This document shows positions 10,728-22,656 of a stretch of DNA of 64,000 bases, in pieces (within the stretch, counting starts at the first letter, position 1; each line of letters starts with the position of its first letter). This DNA comes from Sophora flavescens. Its lineage: Eukaryota; Streptophyta; Magnoliopsida; Fabales; Fabaceae. A program made the translations under genes and the position numbers. The DNA lies in NCBI GenBank assembly GCA_030762895.1, contig CM061064.1, forward strand, positions 242,145,909 to 242,209,908. Reading direction: 5' to 3'. Below the pieces are notes generated by a model, which worked only from the letters and a program-made list of their open reading frames with translations, did no database searches and was not told the DNA's origin.

Positions 10728-12211
10728 TCTGCACTTAAGGTTTTAATTTGCAGGAGTTCTTCCAGGATGCTATGCAACAGAAGGGATCCCGTGAGACCAA
10801 TTGGATGAGGAGGCAACCATGGAAACTTGATCAGGGAGCACCCTCTCCTCTCCTCACTTTTGTTTTGTTTTTTTTTTGTTTTTTTTTTGTTTGTCGCTCT
10901 TGAATAATTTGAGAAGATCAACAGTATGTGTATGAATGTGTGTCGGCAAGCTTGTTGGATTTTAATTAAATTTAGCATAGATTGATTGCATGAATTATTT
11001 TGACCATTGATGATTTCCCCCTAGGTTCTGAAATTAGAAAAGTTGATCCCCATGTGAAAAATTGAAAACTGAACTTTGAGAATTTTATTGTGATTACTTG
11101 ATTTATGATAAGTTTGGGGTGAGGGGGTGCACACACTAGGAATTGTATCTCGGTCAAACAATTTGCAAAAATGTCGATTTGAGCCTCCAACTTTGTTTTT
11201 GATTGTGTGAATCACTTTTAAGTTGCACTTTCTCGAATTTGCTTGAATCTCTTTATGGTTTGCATGTCTATGTGTTGCATCAAATGATTTAGGCAATTTT
11301 CTTTGAAATAACTACTTGGCCTAAAAAGAACCATCCCTAATACATGTTCCCTAGTTATCCCCGTTGAGCCTAATTAGCCTATTGTTTCTTGATGACCCTA
11401 TATTATATGCCAAAAATCTGAAAAACCATGTTAACCCAATCTTAGGATTAGGAGAGCATGGAAGCGTAGCAAGAGAATGGTTGTGAGAAACTAAGTTTGG
11501 GGTGGCTACAAGGTGATGTGTCATATTGGGGTGAGAAAAAGAAAAATAGAGGTTGAAACCCAAGGCAAAAAAAAAAGGGAGAAAGAAAGAAAAAAAAATA
11601 TTTCCAAAAGAAAAGGGGCAAAACAAGAAGATTAGCAAGGAAAAGGCTGTAGTCACCCGAGGCAAAAAGAAAAATGGAAAAAGGAATTTGAGTGGAAGAT
11701 GTGTCAAATGCTCATGCTCTCTTAGTTCCTAGGGACTTAAGCCTAGTATCCTTGAATATCCTACCCTCAGCCAGGCCCCATTACAACCTTTATAAAGACC
11801 TTCTGATGTTGCATGCATGTTTTCGTGGGAACCATTTTTGAGATGAAAATCAAATTCATGGGAAGTGCTCTTGATATGTGAAATTGAGTGAAAAGTTGAT
11901 AGCCTAGACGAAATTGAGCGAATGAGTGAAATTTTACATACCCTTGTGAGGAAGGCGATTGTTTGAAATTGGTGATCTTCCTTTTGTGTGTGACTCTGAT
12001 CCTCAACTTAGATTAATGATTGCATGAATGATGAAGTTCTCAATTGTTTAAAGTAAATGAATGTGGGGATTACATTGATGCAAGGGGGAAATCATTGGAG
12101 AAAAAACTGTTTTGATTGCATGAAATTTGTGCGAAATCGATTGAATCCCTTAAGCTTGCCAAGTCTTGAGTCCTTTTTGAGTTTTAGCTTGCTTGGGGAT
12201 AAGCAAGGTTT
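10728..12211 (+). other. Non-coding 3' internal region of the Athila-like element
   Basis: No credible protein is encoded. The stretch holds T-rich runs near 10860-10890, a purine-rich tract at about 11530-11640, and two internal copies of the polypurine-tract-like word AAGTTTGGGGTG (11110-11121 and 11493-11504) upstream of the functional one. Short minus-strand frames here are low-complexity readings of these tracts. Confidence 0.6.
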
Positions 12212-12226
12212 AAGTTTGGGGTGTTT
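12212..12226 (+). other. Polypurine tract of the Athila-like element
   Basis: AAGTTTGGGGTG followed by TTT lies directly upstream of the 3' LTR start (TGATAAG at 12227). It would prime plus-strand DNA synthesis. Confidence 0.75.
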
Positions 12227-13499
12227 TGATAAGCCTCTGGCTTATCTAGTTTTATAACTAGATAGACTGTGGTTTTTGGTGCAAATTATTTGAGTTCAAT
12301 CTCGTTTTCGCCCAAATTTGCCTTGTTTTGTTCCTAAGTAGACTTTGATTCGTTCTAGGCATTTTTAGTAGTTTTTAGTCTATTTTGAATAGAATTAATC
12401 TTNNNNNNNNNNNNNNNNNNNNNNNNNNNNNNNNNNNNNNNNNNNNNNNNNNNNNNNNNNNNNNNNNNNNNNNNNNNNNNNNNNNNNNNNNNNNNNNNNN
12501 NNNNNNNNNNNNNNNNNNNNNNNNNNNNNNNNNNNNNNNNNNNNNNNNNNNNNNNNNNNNNNNNNNNNNNNNNNNNNNNNNNNNNNNNNNNNNNNNNNNN
12601 NNNNNNNNNNNNNNNNNNNNNNNNNNNNNNNNNNNNNNNNNNNNNNNNNNNNNNNNNNNNNNNNNNNNNNNNNNNNNNNNNNNNNNNNNNNNNNNNNNNN
12701 NNNNNNNNNNNNNNNNNNNNNNNNNNNNNNNNNNNNNNNNNNNNNNNNNNNNNNNNNNNNNNNNNNNNNNNNNNNNNNNNNNNNNNNNNNNNNNNNNNNN
12801 NNNNNNNNNNNNNNNNNNNNNNNNNNNNNNNNNNNNNNNNNNNNNNNNNNNNNNNNNNNNNNNNNNNNNNNNNNNNNNNNNNNNNNNNNNNNNNNNNNNN
12901 NNTCAATTAATGTTTTCAAATTATGATTTGATTGCGTTGATCATATGCATGATTGATTGACTAGTTAAACGTGATGAGGCTTAGTCGACAATTCGCGTTT
13001 TAGAACTTGAATTGGGATCATCGATCGAATATTGCACGAGAGTGAGTAGGAGATCGGTGCAACCTTATAGGGAACAAGATTTAGTAGAGTGTGATGATTA
13101 GGGTTATGAGACCTAGTAAGTAATTAACTCAATCATTGAATACGTCCTAATGAGCACGACAGTGGATTTAGGAGAATTTGGGAGTCCTGGTTGACATTGT
13201 AATTGAACTTAGGGAGGAATTCATCATCACTTGGGTATGCATGATTGGGTAGGTGGATTTGTGACCTTAGACATTTTAATTTCAGATTTTTATAGTTAAT
13301 TATTTTATTAGATTTGTTAATTGAATTTCGATACTATTTTCTCTCCAATCTCAACCACTTTCCTCGCTTGACCAACGTATATAATTTCCCACGAATTGGT
13401 AGAATTGGTAGCCCAATCCTTGTGTTCGACCTCGGTAAATTCTTACCGTGTTATTTTATTAGTTACGACGACCCGGTACACTTGCCGGTGACCCCAACA
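12227..13499 (+). repeat. 3' LTR of the Athila-like element, interrupted by a gap
   Basis: The LTR begins TGATAAGCCTCTGG and ends ACCCCAACA. It carries 500 Ns at 12403-12902. The matching part of the 5' LTR (7975-8624) is 650 bp, so the gap is a placeholder about 150 bp too short. The missing part includes the motif array and TATA box. Confidence 0.93.
12403..12902. other. Assembly gap, 500 Ns
   Basis: Exactly 500 Ns, a scaffold placeholder, inside the 3' LTR. The GC-rich inverted-repeat array shared with the other LTR probably broke the assembly here. Confidence 0.98.
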
Positions 13500-13504
13500 T
13501 TAAC
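13500..13504. repeat. Target-site duplication, right (TTAAC)
   Basis: This is the second copy of the 5-bp duplication of the Athila-like insertion, directly after the terminal CA. The satellite then continues CCTGACCTAACCCTAG. Confidence 0.95.
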
Positions 13505-16500
13505 CCTGACCTAACCCTAGAACAAATTAAGGGCATCTGAATAAGATTTCCAACAAGGTATCTTATGCCTTAATCGAGCTTAAGATGTGTATGTTAGGCC
13601 CATTTAAGGGAAGGAACATCATGGGCTCCGCACAGATCTGCGCCCGAAAACTCGGGACCCAATTTAGGCCTGACTTTGGCCTAATTTGACAATTATTGTG
13701 AACCTGAAATTGTAGGTATCTTCCATATCTTTCTAGGGACAGGAAGATCACCAAAATCCGATATTTGTAGCTCTAGTTATGCTCTGCGCAAGGCAACAAG
13801 GTCAGCATGAGTGAAAAATCTGAAAATTAACAATGTTTGGCAATTAGGCCCAATAATGTAAAAGGAAAAACAATGATTGTAAAAGTTGTCTAATTTCCGT
13901 CTCTCTCTGGCTTGTGCGGCTGTAAACTGCTATTTATGCATAATAATCCTTACCTACCCCTAGACCAAATTAAGGGCCTCTGAAGAAGTTTTCCAACAAG
14001 GTATCGTATGCCTTAATTGGGCTTAAGATGAGTAAGTTAGGCCCATTTAAGTGAAGGAACATCATGGACTGCACACGGATCGCGCCAGAGATCTCGGGAC
14101 TTAATTTAGCCTTGATTTTTGCCTAATTTGACAATTCTTGTGAAACCAGAAATGATAGGTCTCTTCCTTATCATTCTAGGGATAGCAAGATCACCAAAAT
14201 CCGATATATGTAGCTCTAGTTGTGCTATGTGCAAGGAAACAAGGTCAGGATGAGTGAAAAATTCGAAAATTAACAATGTTTAGCAATTAAGCCCAATTAA
14301 CCCAATAATATAAATACAAAAACAATGATTGTAAAAGTTGTCTAATTTCATCTCTCTCGGGCTTGTGCGGCTGAAAACTGCTATTTATGCTTATTAATTT
14401 TGACATAACCCTAGACCAAATTAAGGGCCTCTGAATAAGCTTTCCAGCATGGTATCACATGCCTTAATTGGGCTTAAGAAGAGTAAGTTAGGCGCATTTA
14501 AGTGACCGAACATAATGGACTCCGTACTGATCCGCGCCAGAGAATTCGGGACCCAATTTAGCCTTGATTTTGGTTTAATTTGACAATTCTTGTGAAACCT
14601 GAAATTGTAGGACTCTTCCTTATCTTTCTAGTGACAGCAAGATCATCAAAATCCGATATCTGTAGCTCTAGTTATGCTCTGCGCAAGGCAACAAGGTCAG
14701 CATGAGTGAAAAATCCGAATATTAACAATGTTTAGCAATTAAGCCCAATAATGTAAAAGCAAAATCAATGAATGTAAAAATTGTCTAATTTCTGTCTCTC
14801 TTTGTCTTTTGCGGCTGTAAACTGCTATTTATGCTTCTTAACCCTGACCTAACCCAAGAACAAATTAAGGGCCTCTGAATAAGCTTTCCCACAAGGTATC
14901 ATATGTCTTAATTGGGCTTAAGATGAGTAAGTTAGGCCAATTTAAGTGAAGGAACATCATGGACTGTGCACTGATCCATACCAGAGAACTCGGTACCCAA
15001 TTTAGCCTTGATTTTGGCCTAATTTGACAATTCTTGTGAAACCTGAAACTGTAGGTCGCTTCCATATCTTTCTAGGGACAACAAGATCACCAGAATCCGA
15101 AAGTTGTAGCTCTAGTTATACTCTGTGCAAGACAACAAGGTCGAGATGAGTGAAAAATCAGAAAATTAACAATGTTTAGCAATTAAGCCCAATAACGTAA
15201 AAGCAAAAACAATGATTGTAAAATTTGTCTAATTTCGGTTTCTCTCTGGCTTGTGCGGCTGTAAACTGCTATTTATGCTTATTAATCCTGACCTAACCCT
15301 AGACCAAATTAAGGACCTCTGAATAAGCATTCCAACAATGTATCATATGCCTTAATTGGGCTTAAGATGAGTAAGTTGGGCCAATTTAAGTGAAGGAACA
15401 TAATGGACTACGCACTGATCCGCGCCAGAGAATTCGAAACCCAATTTAGCCTTGATTTTGCCTAATTTAGCAATTCTTGTGATACCTGAAATTGCAGCTC
15501 TCTTCCTTATCTTTCTAGGGATAACAAGATCACCCCAATCCGATATCTGTAGCTCTAGTTATGCTTTGCGCAAGGCAATGAAGTCAGGATGAGTGAAAAA
15601 TCCGAAAATTAACAATGTTTAGCAATTAAGCCCAATTAAGCCGAATAATGTAAAAGTGAAAACAAATATTGTAAAAGTTGGCTAATTTTCGTCTCTCTAT
15701 GGCTTGTGTGGCTGTAAACTGCTGTTTATGCTAATTAATCCTGACCTAACCATATACCAAATTAAGGGCCTCTGAATAAGCTTTCCAACAAGTATCATAT
15801 GCCTTAATTGGGCTTAAGATGCGTAAGTTAGGCCCATTTAAGTGAATGAACATCATGGACTGTGCCCTAGGGAATTCGGGACCCAATTTAGCCTTGATTT
15901 TGGCTTAATTTAACAATTATTGTGAAACCTGAAATTGTAGGTCTCTTCCTTATCTTTCAAGGGACAGCAAGATCACCAAAATCCGATATGTGTAGCTCTA
16001 GTTATGCTCTGCGCAAAGCCACAAGGTCAGGATGAGTGAAAAATCCTAAAATTAAAAATGTTTAGTAATTAAGAACAATTAAGCCCAATAATGTAAAAGC
16101 AAAAATAATGATTGTAAAAGTTGTCTAATTTTCGTCTCTCTCTGGCTTGTGCGGTTGTAAATTGCTATTTATGTTTAATAATCTTGACATAACCCTAGAC
16201 CAAATTAATGTCCTCTGAATAAGCTTTCCAACAAGGTATCATATGCCTTAATTGGGCTTAAGATGAGTTAGGCCCATTTAAGTGAAGGAACATCGTGGAC
16301 TGCACACTGATCTACGCCAGAGAACTCGGTACACAATTTAGTCTTGATTTTGACCTAATTTGACAATTCTTTTAATCATGAAATTGTAGGTCGCTTCCTT
16401 ATCTTTCTTGGGACAGCAAGATCACCAAAATCCAATATCTGTAGCTCTAGTTATGCTCTACGCAAGGCAACAAGGTCAGGATGAGTGAAAAATATAAAAA

Positions 16501-19500
16501 TAACAATGTTTAGCAATTAAGCCCAATTAAGTCGAATAATGTAAAACCGAAAACAATGATTGTAAAAGTTGTCTAATTTCCGTCTCTCTGTGACTTGTGC
16601 GGCTGTAAAATGTTATTTATGGTTATTAATCCTGACCTAAACCTATACCAAATTAAGGGCCTCTGTATAACCTTTCCAACATTGTATTGTATGCTTTAAT
16701 TGGGCTTAAGATGAGTAAGTTAGGCCTATTTAAGTGAAGGAACATCATGGACTGCGCACTGATCTGCGCCAGAGAACTCGGAACCCAATTTAGCCTTGAT
16801 TTTGGCCTAATTTGACAATTTTTGTGATACCTGAAATTGTAGGTCTCTTCCTTATCTTTTTAGGGATAACAAGATCACCCAAATCAGATATCTGTAGCTC
16901 GAGTTATGCTTTGCGCAAGGCAACAAAGTCAGGATGAGTGAAAAATCCGAAAATTAACAATGTTTAGCAATTAAGCCCAATTAAGCCGAATAATCTAAAA
17001 GTGAAAACAATGATTGTAAAAGTTGTCTAATTTCCGACTCTCTCTGACTTGTGCTACTGTAAACTGCTATTCATTCTTATTAATCCTGACCTAACCCCAG
17101 ACCAAATTAACGGCCTCTGAATAAGCTTTCCAACAAGGTATCATATGTCTTAATTAGGCTTAAGATGAGTAAGTTAGGCCCATTTAAGTGAGGGAACATC
17201 ATGGATTGCGCCCTGATCCGCACTAGGTAATTCGGGACCCAATTTAGCCTTGATTTTGGCCTAATTTGACAATTATTGTGAAACCTGAAATTGTAGGTCT
17301 CTTCCTTATCTTTCAAGGGACAACAAATCACCAAAATCCGATATGTGTAGCTCTAGTTATGCTCTGCGCAATGCCACAAGGTCAGGATGAGTGAAAAATC
17401 CTAAAATTAAAAATGTTTAGTAATTAAGAACAATTAAGCCCAATAATGTAAAAGCAAAAACAATGATTGTAAAAGTTGTCTAATTTTCGTCTCTCTCCGG
17501 CTTGTGCGGCTGTAAATTGCTATTTATGTTTAATAATGTTGACGTAACCCTAGACCAAATTAAGGTCCTCTGAATAAGCTTTCCAACAAGGTATCATATG
17601 CCTTAATTGGGCTTAAGATGAGTAAGTTAGGCCCATTTAAGTGAAGGAACCTAATGGACTGCGCACTGATCCTTGCTAGAGAACTCGGGACCCAATGTAT
17701 CCTTGATTTTGGCCTAATTTGACAATTCTTCTGAAACTTGAAACTGGCGGTCTCTTCCTTATCTTTCTAGGGACAGTAAGATCACGAAAATCCTATATAA
17801 GTAGCTCAAGTTATGCCCTGCACAAGGGAACAAGGTCAAGATGTGTGAAAATCCGAAAATTAATAACGTTTAGCAATTAAGCCCAATTAACCCCAATAAT
17901 GTTAAATCAAAAACATTGATTGTAAAAGTTGTCTAATTTCCGTCTCTCTCTGGCTTGTGCGGCTGTAAACCGCTATTTATGCATAATAATCCTTACCTAC
18001 CCCTAGACCAAATTAAGGGCCTCTGAATAAGTTTTCCAACAAGGTATCATATGCCTTAATTGGGCTTAAGATGTGTAAGTTAGGCCCATTTAAGTGAAGG
18101 AACATCATGGACTGCACACGGACCGCGCCAGAGATCTCGGGACTTAATTTAGCCTTGATTTTTGCCTAATTTGACAATTCTTGTGAAACCAGAACTGATA
18201 GGTCTCTTCCTTATCTTTCTAGGGATTGCAAGATCACAAAAATCCGATATCTGTAGCTTTAGTTGTGCTTTGTACTAGGAAACAAGGTCAGGATGAGTGA
18301 CAAATTCGAAAATTAACAATGTTTAGCAATTAAGCCCAATTAACCCAATAATATAAATACAAAAACAATGATTGTAAAAGTTGTATAATTTCATCTCTCT
18401 CTGGCTTGTGCGGCTGTAAACTGCTATTTATGCTTATTAATCTTGACATAACCCTAGACCAAATTAAGGGCCTCTGAATAAGCTTTCCTGCATGGTATCA
18501 CATGCCTTAATTGGGCTTAAGAAGAGTAAGTTAGGCGCATTTAAGTGACCGAACATCATGGACTCCGTACTGATCCGCGCCAGAGAATTCGGGACCCAAT
18601 TTAGCCTTGAGTTTGGCTTAATTTGACAATTCTTTTGACACCTGAAATTGTAGGCTCTTCCTTATCTTTCTAGTGACATCAAGATCACCAAAATCCGATA
18701 TCTGTAGCTCTAGTTATGCTCTGCGCAAGGCAACAAGGTCAGGATGAGTGAAAAATCCGAATATTAACAATGTTTAGCAATTAAGCCCAATAATGTAAAA
18801 GCAAAAACAATGAATGTAAAAATTGTCTAATTTCCGTCACTCTCTAGCTTGTGCGGCTATAAACTGCAATTTATGCTTCTTAACCCTGACCTGACCCTAG
18901 AACAAATTAAAGGCCTCTGAATAACCATTCCAACATGGTATCATATGCCTAAATTGGGCTTAAGATTAGTAAGTTAGGCCAATTTAAGTGAAGGAACATC
19001 ATGGAATGTGCACTGATCCGCGCCAGAGAACTCGGTACCCAATTTAGCCTTGATTTTAGCCTAATTTGACAATTCTTGTGAAACCTGAAACTGTAGGTCG
19101 CTTCCTTATCTTTCTAGGGACAACAAGATCACCAAAATCCGATATCTGTAGCACTAGTTATGCTCTGCGAAAGGCAACAAGGTCGAGATGAGTGAAAAAT
19201 CAGAAAATTAACAATGTTTAGCAATTAAGCCCAATAACGTAAAAGCAAAAACAATGATTGTAAAAGTTGTCTAATTTCGGTTTCTCTCTGTCTTGTGCGG
19301 CTGTAAATGCTATTTATGCTTATTAATCCTGACCTAACCCTAGACCAAATTAAGGACCTCTGAATAAGCATTCCAACAATGTATCATATGCCTTAATTGG
19401 GCTTAAGATGAGTAAGTTAGGCCCATTTAAGTGAAGGAACATAATGGACTACCCACTGATCTGCGTCAGAGAATTCGGGACCCAATTTAGCCTTGATTTT

Positions 19501-21307
19501 TGCCTAATTTGGCAATTCTTGTGATACCTGAAATTGCAGCTCTCTTCCTTATCTTTCTAGGGATAACAAGATCACCCAAATCCAATATCTGTAGCTCAAG
19601 TTATGCCTTGCGCAAGGCAACAAAGTCCGGATGAGTGAAAAATCCGAAAATTAACAATGTTTAGCAATTAAGCCCAATTAAGCCGAATAATGTAAAACCG
19701 AAAACAATGATTGTAAAAGTTGTCTAATTTCCGTCTCTGTGGCTTGTGCAGCTGTAAACTGTTATTTATGGTTATTAATCCTGACCTAAACCTATACCAA
19801 ATTAAGGGCCTCTGAATAAGCTTTCCAACATGGTATTGATTGCTTTAATTGGGCTTAAGATGAGTAGGTTAGGCCTATTTAAGTGAAGGAACATCATGGA
19901 CTGCGCACTGATCGGCGCCAAAGAACTCGGAACCCAATTTAGCCTTGATTTTGGCCTAATTTGACAATTCTTCTAAAACCTGAAATTGAAGGTCTCTTCC
20001 TTATCTTTCTAGGGACAGCAAGATCACCAAAATCCGATATCTGTAGCTCAAGTTATACTTTGCGCAAGGCAACAAGGCCAGGATGAGTGAAAAATCAGAA
20101 AATTGACAATGTTTAGCAATTAAGCCCAATTAAGCCCAATACTGTATAAGCAAAAACAATGATTGTAAAAGTTGTCTAATTTCTGTTTCTCCCTAGCTTG
20201 TACGGCTGTAAACTGCTATTTATGCTTATTAATCCTGACCTAACTCTAGACCAAATTAAGGACCTCTGAATAAGCATTCCAACAAGGTATCATGTGCCTT
20301 AATTGGGCTTAAGATGAGTAAGCTAAGCCCTTTTAAGTGAAGGAACATAATGGACTACGCACTGATCCGTGCCAGAAAACTCGCGACCCAATTTAGCCTT
20401 GATTTTGGCCTAATTTGACAATTCTTGTGATACCTGAAATTGTAGGTCTCTTCCTTATCTTTCTAGGGAAAACAAGATCACCCAAATCCGATATTTGTAG
20501 CTCTAGTTATGATTTGCACAAGGCAACAAAGTCAGGATGAGTGTAAAATCCCAAAATTAACAAAGATTAGCAATTAAGCCCAATTAAGACTAATAATGTA
20601 AAAGTGAAAACAATGATTGTAAAAGTTGTCTAATTTTCGTCTCTATCTGGTTTGTGCGGCTGTAAACTTCTATTTATGCTTATTAATCCTGACCTAACCC
20701 TATACCAAATTAAGGGTCTCTGAATAAGCTTTCCAACAAGGTATCATATGCCTTAATTGGGCTTAAGATGAGTATGTTAGGCCCATTTAAGTGAAGGAAC
20801 ATCATGGACTGTGCACTGATCTACGCCAGAGAACTCGGTACCCGATTTAGCCTTGATTTTGGCCTAATTTGGCAATTCTTGTGAATCATGACATTGTAGG
20901 TCTCTTCCTTATCTTTATAGGGACATCAAGATCACCAAAATCCGATATCTGTAGCTCTAGTTATGCTCTGCGCAAAGCAACAAGGTCAGGATGAGTGAAA
21001 AATCTGAAAATAAGAATGTTTAGCAATTAAGCCCAATTAACCCCAATAATGTAAAACCAAAAACAATGATTGTAAAAGTTGTCTAATTTCCGTCTCTCTC
21101 TATGGCTTGTGCTACTGTAAACTACTATTTATACTTATTAATCTTGACCTAACCCCAGACAAAATTAAGGGCCTCTGAATAAGCTTTCCAACAAGGTATC
21201 ATATGTCTTAATTGGGCTTAAGATGAGTAAGTTAGGCCCATTTAAGTGAAGGAACATCATGCACTGTGCCCTGATCCGCGCTAGAGAATTCGGGACCCAA
21301 TTCAGCC
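13505..21307. repeat. 450-bp satellite array, about 17 monomers
   Basis: The same satellite in the same orientation as the earlier blocks. Landmarks fall at about 13557, 14000, 14450, 14895, 15339, 15790, 16231, 16682, 17139, 17590, 18043, 18492, 18937, 19381, 19830, 20284, 20737 and 21193. Variant monomers at 14000, 14450, 14895 and 15339 recur in order at 18043, 18492, 18937 and 19381, an offset of about 4042 bp or nine monomers. The block ends at the LINE junction motif GACCCAATTCAGCC. No genes. Confidence 0.95.
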
Positions 21308-21475
21308 TTTTTTTTAATCAAAATGGCATGCAAAGCATCACTGTAGTGGCAGTCATCCCAACTATGTTGGCACCAAAACCACTACCAATCATTTGCAGCA
21401 CGCCAAAATATTATTAAAAGAAAGGAAAAGAAAAGGAGTACAAGAGCATGGGGGGACCAAACCAAAACCCTTACG

Positions 21476-22656
21476 AGGAAACAAAAGAATTATTTGAACC
21501 TATAGTTGGGCAGACCCCACCTATTACAGAAGAAGTCATACCTAATAAAGCTAGGAATCAAATTCCACCAGGTAAAACATTTAGAAGACACACCAAAGTT
21601 AGCCAACTTGTCAGCACAATGGTTAGCTTCTCTAAAAATATGAGTAATTCTAAAATTAAACTAGTAGTAAGGACCAAACAATTTTTCCAAAGAACCCTGA
21701 GCTTCCATGGAACTGCCTCTGGGTGGGAGAAAGCATGAACCACTATTGCAGAGTCACACTCCAACCGGAGGTTTGTCCAACCCTTAGACTGAGCTGTTTG
21801 AATAGCAGTCATAGCAGCATGCAGTTCTGCAGAGAAGGAGTCAGTGATACCATAATACTCAGCAAAACAACCTAAAACAGCACCACTTCTGTCCGTAAAG
21901 ATCTCTCCTCCACCAGCATGACCAGGGAACCCCTTAGCTGCCCCATCAGTATTTACCTTGATCCAACCACAGTAAGGGGGAATCCAGTCCACTTTTGTTA
22001 TGACAGGAGCCCTTTTCAGGTGAATGGAGATGCCAAGCTGCATGAGAATTCTGGCTTCCTCAGCATCATATTGCATAGAGTGTTTTGTTAAATTACCTGA
22101 CAGGGCTATAGAAGCCTTAACCATGCAAATAGCAGCTCGGACTGAGACTTTTCTATCATCAAATTTCAATTTGTTTCTAGCAAACCAAATGAACCAGATG
22201 ATGTTGGTTATGGCAGCCAGCAACACATCTTTGAACTGAAGTCCCCCAGGGCCTGTTGCAGATGGCAAGAGCAGATTGGATAGAGGAGAAATCTAGTTGC
22301 ACTCCAGTAATTTTGATGAACCATTCCCAAAGCTGGTTTGCATAGGGGCATTGGAAGAACAAATGATCTTGAGATTCTGCATCTGCAAAACACAAACTGC
22401 AAATTGAGACAATGGTGCATCCTCTCATTCGAAGCTGATCATCCGTGGGCAGCTTGTTGTTAATCAGTCTCCATGCAACAAAGTACTTAGAGAGAGGAAC
22501 AACATTATACCAAATCAGCCTGGACCAAGGACAAGGAGCTCGCACAGCTTGAATGAAGAACAAGTCATCCTTAAGAGACAGCTCCCCAGAGGAGGAATGC
22601 TGCCAAATGAGGTGATCTGATGCAAGGAACCTGGGGATAGGTATCTGGGAAAGCTC
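21476..22656 (-). pseudogene. LINE zf-RVT and RNase H segment, broken (copy 2)
   Basis: Downstream of the nonsense codon the product continues in pieces. The zf-RVT part (YFVAWRLINNKLPTDDQLRM, CTIVSICSLC) is open to about 22250. A one-base gain near 22245 (AAGTCCCCCAGGG against AAGTGCCCAGGG in copy 1) shifts the frame. The RNase H part (WIKVNTDGAA, AELHA, LECDS) then runs until a one-base loss near 21656 (AAATTAAAC against AAATTGAAAC) removes the last conserved block from frame. The final catalytic Asp region is still recognisable only in another frame. Confidence 0.82.

Larger units (their letters stand above)
7799..13499 (+). mobile_element. Non-autonomous Athila-like Ty3/gypsy LTR retrotransposon
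   Basis: A complete insertion with 5-bp TTAAC target duplications, TG...CA LTRs, a tRNA-Asp primer-binding site, a partial gag and a polypurine tract. The internal part (9221-12226) is only 3.0 kb. It holds no protease, RT, RNase H or integrase motif that I can find, so the element must have relied on proteins from a relative. The PBS type, the gag tail, the AAGTTTGGGGTG polypurine tract and the TTGGGAGGCAACCCAA motif after the coding part all fit the Athila lineage. The aligned 3' parts of the two LTRs (8625-9220 against 12903-13499) differ by about 19 substitutions and one indel by hand count, roughly 3%. That implies an insertion on the order of a million years old at commonly used plant rates. 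It is inserted in satellite DNA. Confidence 0.92.

Noticed and set aside
11351..11707. Minus-strand 118-codon Phe/Leu-rich frame
   Set aside because: It reads through a purine-rich tract; composition alone explains it.
12355..12960. Long frames across 12403-12902 and 55407-55906
   Set aside because: They consist almost wholly of Ns and carry no information.
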